From: Zeugodacus cucurbitae | Taxonomy: Eukaryota > Arthropoda > Insecta > Diptera > Tephritidae | Assembly (NCBI RefSeq): GCF_028554725.1 | Contig: NC_071669.1 | Span: forward strand, 34,524,001-34,588,000 | Reading direction: 5' to 3' | Length of the DNA: 64,000 nt | Shown: positions 57,135-64,000 of the stretch, piece after piece | How positions within the stretch are numbered: position 1 is the stretch's first letter | How the letters are laid out: each line of letters opens with the position of its first letter | The notes under the pieces: generated by a model | What the model saw: only the letters and a program-made list of their open reading frames with translations | Databases searched by the model: none | What the model was told of the DNA's origin: nothing | Made by a program: the position numbers and the translations under genes

Positions 57135-58065
57135 ACAAGTAAGGAAGGGCTCATGTTCGATGTATGGGGCCTTGAAAACCTATGGTCCGATTTCGGCGAT
57201 TTTTAGAAAGGGGCTGCCATATTATAAATGCAGTATTGATGCAAAGTTCAGTTCCGATATCTTCTCTAGTGCTTACTTTACATATTGTAAAGTAAACGAT
57301 TCAGATCTACTTCAAAGATCTGGTATATAGGAAGTAGGCGTGGTTGTGAACCGATTTGGCCATTTTCACAATATATCATTGGGATGTAAGCAAAATATTA
57401 CAAACCAAGTTTCATTGCTATTGATCGAGTAGTTTCGGAGATATGGTTTTTGACCCATAAGTGGGCGGATCCACACACACTTAAAATTTTTTATACCAAT
57501 TTTTATACCATCTTTGTAATGAATTTTCTGTTTCTTAAAGTATGTTGAGTACTTTTCAACATAACCTTTGTATGAGAGGTGGGCGTGGTTATAATCCGAT
57601 ATCCTCCATTTTTGGACTGTATAAGGTAGTACCTAAAAGAAACGATTCCAGAAATATATGATATAGCTTACGAGATATGTACAAAAAACTTAGTAGGGGG
57701 CTGGGCCACGCCCACTTCTCCAAAAAAACTATATCCGAATATGCCCCTTCATAGTGCGATCCTTTGTACCAAATTTTGTTTCCATAACTTTATTTATGGC
57801 TTAGTTATGGCACTTTGTGTTTTCTGTTTTCGCCATTTTGTGGGCGTGGCAGTGGTCCGATTTTGTCCATCTTCGAAAGCAACCTTCCTATGGTGCCAAG
57901 AAACAAGTGTGGCAGGATTCATCAAGATATGTTTTTTAATTTTTACTCAAGTTACAGTTGGATTCGGCTATAATCGCTTAAAGCGGTTCCTACGCCAAAT
58001 ATATATATATATATATATACAGCTTGCACGGACGGACGGACAGACAGACATCCGGATTTGTAATT
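57135..58065 (-). repeat. Common noncoding repeat, copy e
   Basis: Starts AACAAGTAAGGAAGGGCT and ends near GGACGGACAGACAGACATCC. It contains TTTTGTGGGCGTGGCAGTGG and four further GTGGGCG/GGGCGTGG motifs. A tiny RTE 3' fragment sits at 57958-58018. Confidence 0.88.
57958..58018 (+). mobile_element. Minimal RTE-clade 3'-end fragment (about 60 bp)
   Basis: GGATTCGGCTATAATCGCTTAAAGCGGT...TACGCCA matches the last bases of RTE copy C (44665-44700). It is followed by an AT tail and flanked by ACAG on both sides relative to other copies of the host repeat. Confidence 0.7.
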
Positions 58066-58129
58066 TACTCATTTCATGTAATTTAATCATTTCCAAACCC
58101 AAACTGAAGATGAAACAGTTTACACCCTA

Positions 58130-58930
58130 GAAATTATAAGAGTTAAACTAAATTTGCTTTACGAGAAAGCAGAAAAAGCATATGATGCTATTCGGAGAAT
58201 TTCGAGTGATACCCGAGAAACCATCGACCTTAGTAAAGTCAAGGATAGATATATACAAGAAATTCTATAATATGTACCTCTCTTACTTAGCTTCAATAAA
58301 CAACTTAACGATAGATTTCGGTCCAACGAATAATCTATCGCCATGCGACACCGACATCTTTAACGGGGATTACACGGCTTGGCCCACATTTCGTGACATG
58401 TTCACCGCCCTGTATATCCAGTAACGTCGAAAAACTCTTTCATCTAACCCAGAAGACCCGAGGCGAAGCAAGAGAAGTAATTCAAAACACACCCCTAACA
58501 AATGATGGTTTCATACTGGCCTGGAAGAATCTGGTCGAGCAGTATGAAAATAAAAGAGTGCAACACCCAATTAAAAACCCTTTTCATCATATAGTAGCAT
58601 GCGGATTATGCAAAGATGACCACCGGTTAGGCACATGTACCAAATACATGTCAGTTAACTTATATACAAAATTCGAAGCACTCATCAAACACCGCTATTG
58701 CGTCAACTGTTTAGCCAGATCGCACAAAACGGAAGGATGCACAAGCACGCATCGATGTTCCACCTTCAATGGGAAACATCATACATCATGATCACCCAAG
58801 ACTATACCCAGCCAACGAGAAAGAAGTTGTTGGGAAACCCAGATCTCAAACACTACCAACAGAGAACCGGCTACCATCCTGACTGGCTAAACAGACCCTT
58901 ATATACTCTTAAGCCCGACCTTTACGAGAC
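58130..58930 (+). pseudogene. BEL/Pao element 2 gag remnant
   Basis: Broken frames 58182-58424, 58393-58791 and 58698-58934 together show the DUF1759 Gag signature (FNGDYTAWPTFRDMFTALYI, NVEKLFHLTQKTRGEAREVI, WKNLVEQYENKRV) and a Pao-type zinc region (ACGLCKDDHRLGTC, RYCVNCLARSHKTEGC). There are frameshifts near 58420 and 58790, and a deletion between the Gag core and the knuckles near 58560. Confidence 0.85.
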
Positions 58931-59208
58931 TTAAGAGATGTTGCTCACATACGCTTTGACAACATAGTCCTCTCTGACCCTCAATTTCACACCCAAACAG
59001 AGTTAATATTGGAGATCGGAGCGGATATCTACCCACGTATTATCCAAAGTTCAACCCAGACAATGGCACTGTGGTAACTCAGAATACAAAATAAGTATCA
59101 GAATAATAAATAAGTATACTCTTGAAATTTACTCATATCACCCACATTGAAATTTCTCAAGTAGTATACCCCACTAATACCAATTTATTTCGCAGATACT
59201 GCAAGACG
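58931..59208 (+). other. BEL/Pao element 2, unrecognisable remainder
   Basis: A short stretch with a possible protease trace (QTELILEIGADIYPRIIQ near 58995-59045). RT, RNase H and integrase are absent. Confidence 0.45.
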
Positions 59209-59560
59209 TGTTTAGTCCAAACAAATACTTGTCGGTATTACTCTTCAAAAAGTAATAGAGAGGGAATGTAGAGGAGACAAACCGCACAAACTTCACTCAT
59301 CAGCATTACCCTTTCAACACATACAGAAACACAGAGAACAAGTGAACAAACACAACACAAAAACCCGCGCCTCTAAAGGAAAGTGAAAATCACAAATAAT
59401 CCCAATAATCAATCAATTTATAACGTTAAAACTCGACCCACCAATCTTTTCTCTAAACGGATCGGCATCATCGTTGACTTAACTCGATATAGTGCTTTCA
59501 AAAAATATAAACTCAGGGTTATTTGTATATTCTAAGAGACTGAGATAAATAGCCTATCGC
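59209..59560 (+). repeat. 3' LTR of BEL/Pao element 2 (right limit approximate)
   Basis: Begins TGTTTAGTCCAAACAAATAC like 48405. Clear divergence from the 5' copy indicates an old insertion. Confidence 0.75.
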
Positions 59561-59624
59561 AATAGGATATATTATTTCAGTTGCGAAACCAATTACGCTG
59601 ACGACTGCTCTTCAGTTTAAATAA

Positions 59625-59690
59625 TTAAATTGCGAGAGTATACAATGTTCGGTTACACCCGAACTACGCTGTGCTTTCATGTTTTAACAT
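59625..59690 (+). repeat. Common noncoding repeat tail (copy f)
   Basis: Only the terminal TTGCGAGAGTATACAATGTT...CACCCGAACT segment is present. Confidence 0.75.
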
Positions 59691-60638
59691 AGTTTTGTTG
59701 AGATAAATTTACTAAACACTCTACAGGAGTGAAGTGTGAGCATAGGACACATATGCTCATATACACACACATACATACATCCAAAGTGAAGCCCTGTCTT
59801 GTATCCTCAGATAAATTGTTTACTGAAATACGGTAATTTAATAATATTCAAATAAAACCATTTTGTGGGTATGGTAACGAATCAATTTTCTTTCCCAAAG
59901 TCACTTTGCCATTTACTAATTCCACTTTGCCCAATTTTCAAATTTGTTCCGCTATTTGACGTCAGAGTTATGTTACCAAATGCACAATTTTGCCAGTCCA
60001 AAACGTGCTTATGAGTGTAATGTATGTAGTTTCAGTTTAATAACTGATTTATTCCTTCTGTAAATATTTAAAATGTTTAAATATGATGGGTGCTTGTTGG
60101 TTGCTATTAATACAAGCCAAAGGAAACAAATTTATTAACATTATTTATTTATAATATTGAAATATATATTTAAGTATATAAGGAATAAACAATGCTTATG
60201 GCAATATTTTTTTTCAATTCGACAGCTTCCCAATTAGATTTAACAAAAGCCCGAAAAGTGAATTTTAAGAATACAGCAGTCGCAAATCAATTAACACCAA
60301 CACTATGAGATTATCCATTTAAGATGGATTGAAGATTGCTCCATAATGTTAGAGTATTTCGTTAATTAAAACTTGTGACTTCTCTTTTCTCCAAATTCCA
60401 TAACCAGCAATGTCCTTCGATGTCATCAATATTCATAAGCGTCAACATAATTTTCATTAATTATCAATATTTGATTGATGTTGATGATAGCCAGAAATCG
60501 TCCACGTAGAAATTTTTGTCCATCTGCATATGTATGCTTGTATCTGAATATCCAAAATTTGCATTCAGATTATTTTGTTAATACAAAAGGTTTAGGGAGC
60601 AAATAAATCATTTAATATTAAACAATTTTCAGTTTTGA
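59691..60638. other. Intergenic region downstream of RSPH3
   Basis: AT-rich with no convincing coding frame; it includes the RSPH3 3' UTR immediately left of 60639. Confidence 0.5.
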
Positions 60639-61642
60639 TCACACTTTCTTTGACATGTCGTCGCATTTATCTGTTTTCTCACTGCTGATATCACTTGACT
60701 CACACGTACATATTTCTTCTTTTGTTATCTCTTCAATCATATCATCTTCACCACGTTCTATTACTGTTTCAAGCGGTATGTCTTCTTTGTAACCAGCATA
60801 GGCAGTTGCACGCTGTTTGATTATCTCCTGAATGATGACGGTGAGTATCTCGCGAGAGTCCACGATATGGCCAACCTCCTCTGCAACCTCGACGGTTAAC
60901 CAAGGTGCAATTGTTTTCATGAGATGTTCTTTCTTTGCTGCGTCTGTAGCTGGTTCAAGGTTGTCCAAAACCTCAGGCAGTAAACCAGCAATATGACCTT
61001 GCAATAATTTAGCAGCAGTTACGCTCTTCTGCATTTCTTCGTCTAATTCTTTGGCAATGGTATCCTGTTGTAAGCGACGCTCTTTTTCGGCTTGTAAGCG
61101 TAACTCCTCTGCTTCAAGGCGACGAAGTTCTGCTAATTCTGCTTCCCGTTGGGCCATGAATCTGCAATGATAAGATATTTCATTATATATGTATATCATT
61201 ATAAATGGAATGGGTATAGTTATCTTTACTCGGCTTGTTTCTGTCGAAGTGCAGCAATCTCTTGTTCATGCGCAACCTCCAACATGCTTTGTTCGATACA
61301 AGCATCCACAAGTATATCGATTATAGGTTGAGCTTCAGCATCAAAGTGGAAAAGTTCCCCGTCGGCAATTTCAGTTGCAGCATCTACACCTACTTTGGCA
61401 GGGATATAAGGAGGTTCAGGTGGTTTCTCAAGGAACAAATCGGTCTGTGTATCTACTGAGAATTCCGGGGGACGTTGTACTAGTTCTTCCAAATATTTTT
61501 CGGTTTGAATAACTTCATGGCGTCGACCGTTAACAGGCGGTGGAGTTCCAAGAACATTGCGTTGACTTCGACATACTTTCTGCTTCCTTATAGCATGGCG
61601 TCGACGAATCTCAGCTGCTTTATCAAAAGGGTCTGAGTTTTC
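60639..61642 (-). CDS. Rsph3: Radial spoke head protein 3 homolog (3' exons)
   Basis: Exons 61642-61230 and 61161-60639 (TGA at the end). The acceptor TTTTTAAG precedes 61642, the donor GTAAAG follows 61230, and the second acceptor ends ATTGCAG at 61162. The joined frame has 311 codons visible: an N-terminal stretch with RRRHAIRKQKV, VNGRRHEVIQTEKYLEEL and the RSP3 core VGVDAATEIADGELFHFDAE, AQPIIDILVDACIEQSMLEV and a charged coiled coil (EAELAELRRLEAEELRLQAEKER), then LLPEVLDNL. RSPH3 anchors radial spokes to outer doublets and binds PKA RII via an amphipathic helix; in flies such genes are testis-expressed for sperm tails. The 5' coding exon is missing: the upstream intron is full of repeats and may extend past the right edge. 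Confidence 0.9.
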
Positions 61643-61703
61643 CTTAAAAATAAAACGGAGTGCACAAGAAGAAATGTTTTGTTTAATAAGAACACTTACA
61701 TTA

Positions 61704-62102
61704 TCTATACTGCTATTATAAAGAGGAAAGATTTGTATGTATGTTTGTAATGAATAAACTCAAAAACTACTGTGCCGATTTCAAAAATTCTTTCACATTG
61801 GAAAGCTACATTCACCCCGAGTAACATAGGCTATATTTATTGCAAGAATCTCAACTTTCTGGAAATAGTACTCAGGTGAGGGTATCAAAAAGATTCCGTG
61901 ATGGAGAATCTTAATCTGAAACTGAAAATCATGTTGCAAGGACGAACGAATTTTCCTCATTTTACTTTTTGTATATGAACCCACGCAAGAAACGGAAAAG
62001 TACATACATATGTATGTATGGGAGAGTGTGTATAACTGTGTAAAAACTTATAACTTTTGAAATGTTTGTTTAAACCCGAGCGAAGCCGGAACGGTCTGCT
62101 AG
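61704..62102 (+). mobile_element. Non-autonomous Helitron (399 bp) in RSPH3 intron
   Basis: 5' TCTATACTGCTATTATAAAG follows an A. The 3' end ...CGAAGCCGGAACGGTCTGCTAG is followed by T. These are Helitron-type ends, with final CTAG and A/T insertion site, no TIR and no TSD. The last 8 bases (TCTGCTAG) equal those of the Helitron at 21900-23554, but the interior is unrelated. Confidence 0.8.
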
Positions 62103-62147
62103 TTAAAAATAATTTTATGCTAAGCAAATAAAAAATTTATATAATTA

Positions 62148-62650
62148 TAACAAATAAGGAAAGGCTAAGTGCAACCGAACATTTTATACTCTCGAAATTT
62201 ATTGCTATATTTTTATTAAGATAACACATAATTCGGCATAAATTCCAATAGAATAACGAAAATCCTCATATATAGTATATAGGCTGACCACCACCACCAA
62301 CATACATTATATGAAAGATTATATGCTCACTTAATTTGGCTAAGTATTTCACATATTAACCGATTTGGGGGAAGTAATAACACGATTTTAACTATTTTTT
62401 TACAGAGACACACAATTAGAAGAAAAAGATTTCCTCTGATTTAAATTAAGATATCTGAGAGATTTACCGATATTGTCGGTCGGTGAAAAATTACCCTAAG
62501 TTCTTCATAGTCGATATCCGGGGCATTAAAAAGTTATAGTCCGATTTCGACAATTTGCCAAGTGATGCCACAGATCATATACAATATTTGTGTAAAGTTT
62601 TATTCCGCGATCTTCATTGGTTCCTAATGTACATATATATTATAAAAAAG
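62148..62650 (-). repeat. Common noncoding repeat, copy g (partial)
   Basis: Begins AACAAATAAGGAAAGGCTAA and runs about 500 bp to the ATCTTCATTGGTTCCTAATG region, then stops. Same orientation as copy h, directly abutting it. Confidence 0.85.
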
Positions 62651-62651
62651 T

Positions 62652-64000
62652 AAGGAAGGGCTAAGTTCGGTTGTTACCGAATATTTTATACATTTATTTA
62701 TTGAAGAAATTTATTACGATAACACACAAATTTACCCATAAATTCGGCATAAAGTTTAATAGAAAAACAAAAATCGTCATATATGGATATGAGGGCTGAG
62801 GTAATTCCTGAACTGATTTTATTCATTTGCACCAGCATGGTACACTATATCCAAGACTATACGCTCACTTAATTTTGCTAAGATATCTATCATACATATT
62901 TACCAATACATATAAGCAGAATAAAGCCCATCGTATTTTTGAAAAACCTATAATTAGGTATATGGGAACTGGGATATGTTATGACCCGATTTTAATATTT
63001 TTTGAAACAGAGGCACATTATTAGAAGAAAACAATTTCCTCTGAATTACATTAAATTATCTGAGATATTTACCCATATTTTCGGTTAAAATTTACCCTTA
63101 GGCGCTGAGTTCAACATGTTCGATATCTGGGGCCTTGAAAAGTTATAGCCCGTTTTCGACAATTTTTTCACAAGTGAAGCCAGTTTTATTCCGCTATCTT
63201 CATTGGTTCCTTACGATACATTATACAGTGAAGGAATGAGATGCAATTCAAAATTGAGTTATATCGAAAGTAGTCGTGGTTGTGAACCGATTTCGCCCAT
63301 TTTTTATCCGTGTTATCAGGATGTCAAGAAAATGTTATATACTGAATTTCATTAAAATCTGTCGAGTAGTTCCTGAGATACTGACACATTAGTGGGCGAT
63401 GCCACGCCCATTTTTCATTTTGTAAAAAAATCTAAGTGCAGCTTCCTTCTGCTATTATTTCTGTTAAATTTAGGGTTTATAACGTTTTTCTTTAGTGAGT
63501 TAACCCAATTTTAGTAATTATCAACCTAACCTTTGTATGGGAGGTGGGCGTGGTTCTCATCCGAATTCAACTATTTTCACGGTGTGTGGTCGGGTACGTA
63601 AGGGAACCGACTGTAGAATGTTTGGTTTATATATGTAGTTTAATTGGTTTGCGAGATATATACAAATAACCGATTTGGTGATTTAACCAAAAAAATTACA
63701 TCCAAATATGCCCCTTCCTAGTGCGATCCTTTATTCCAAATTTTACTTTTATAACTTTATTTATGGCTTAATTATGACACCTTATTGCTTTTTGGTTTTC
63801 GCCATTTTGTGGGCGTGGCAATGGTCCGATTTGGCCCAAACTTGGCACACATATTTTGGCACCCTGAGGAGGTTGGTATTGAAAATGGGCGAAATCGCTC
63901 CACTGCCACGACCCCCAAATAGGTTTTTTGGATACATATATCTCGCAAACCAATAAAGCTATATAAACCAAACTTTCTGCAGTCGTTTCTTTTAGCCTCT
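62652..64000 (-). repeat. Common noncoding repeat, copy h, runs off right edge
   Basis: Begins AAGTAAGGAAGGGCTAAGTT and extends at least 1.35 kb through the segments found in copies d and e (TTTGTATGGGAGGTGGGCGT, TTTGTGGGCGTGGCAATGGT). No coding. It lies upstream of the visible RSPH3 exons. Confidence 0.88.

Larger units (their letters stand above)
48405..59560 (+). mobile_element. Degraded BEL/Pao retrotransposon 2 carrying nested insertions
   Basis: The 5' LTR is 48405-48587 plus 56433 to about 56900; the 3' LTR starts at 59209. Both begin TGTTTAGTCCAAACAAATAC and share AGGAGACAAACCGC, ACCCGCGC and ATCGGC.TCATCGT. Gag remains at 58130-58930. RT and integrase are missing. The mariner (48588-56432) lies in the 5' LTR, BEL element 1 lies in that mariner, and a noncoding repeat lies at 57135-58065. 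Confidence 0.75.

Noticed and set aside
61149..61459. Plus-strand frames overlapping RSPH3
   Set aside because: Antisense of the RSPH3 exons, with no independent support.

Overview
This is a eukaryotic, dipteran-type window: AT-rich, with intron-containing host genes that use GT/AG splice sites and Drosophila-like protein sequences, set in a dense field of insect transposable elements. The repertoire (RTE-clade LINEs, a DD41D mariner, BEL/Pao and gypsy LTR elements, Helitrons, and a common noncoding repeat ending in 'GAGTATAAAATGTTCGGTTG...CCTTTCCTTACTTG') is what I associate with tephritid fruit flies of the Bactrocera/Zeugodacus type. That taxonomic call is inference.

Host genes. Four are supported. 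(1) A glutamine-rich nuclear-looking protein on the minus strand, with its first three coding exons at 3161-3045, 2578-2057 and 1629-1; it runs off the left edge and I could not name it. (2) IST1 (ESCRT-III associated), plus strand, six exons, 5336-7318, complete, 412 codons. (3) SBDS (ribosome maturation), minus strand, two exons, 9113-8298, complete, 252 codons, convergent with IST1. (4) The 3' part of a radial spoke head protein 3 gene (RSPH3), minus strand, exons 61642-61230 and 61161-60639; its 5' exon(s) were not found. A pogo-like MITE sits between IST1 and SBDS.

Transposon field, 9.2-60 kb. Most of the window is nested insertions whose order can be read from target-site duplications (TSDs). 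9.4-12.1 kb is a decayed Helitron split by a 1.96-kb element with terminal inverted repeats (TIRs), which carries clusters of CGATA motifs. 12.4-21.9 kb is the wreck of a gypsy element (LTR, PBS, gag) carrying two tandem MITEs. It is itself split by a second gypsy-type element (16345-21603, TSD ATAT), whose 3' LTR holds a Helitron and whose pol gene holds a hAT MITE (TSD ACCGTGCA). 21900-23554 is a Helitron with both ends intact. 24.5-31.6 kb holds a 5'-truncated RTE LINE and a decayed R1-clade LINE. 32.9-35.8 kb is a LOA-clade LINE inserted in a palindromic repeat with a 13-bp TSD. 36.1-41.0 kb is a broken copia element with an RTE LINE in its LTR. 41.5-45.8 kb is a noncoding repeat split by a nearly full-length RTE LINE. 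46-47.7 kb contains PIF/Harbinger transposase relics. 48.4-59.6 kb is a degraded BEL/Pao element whose 5' LTR holds a DD41D mariner, which in turn holds an apparently intact BEL/Pao element (49452-56356) with 475-bp LTRs that look identical and an uninterrupted gag-pol frame.

60-64 kb holds RSPH3, a small non-autonomous Helitron in its intron and two long copies of the common noncoding repeat. No rRNA, tRNA, CRISPR or prokaryotic feature was seen.
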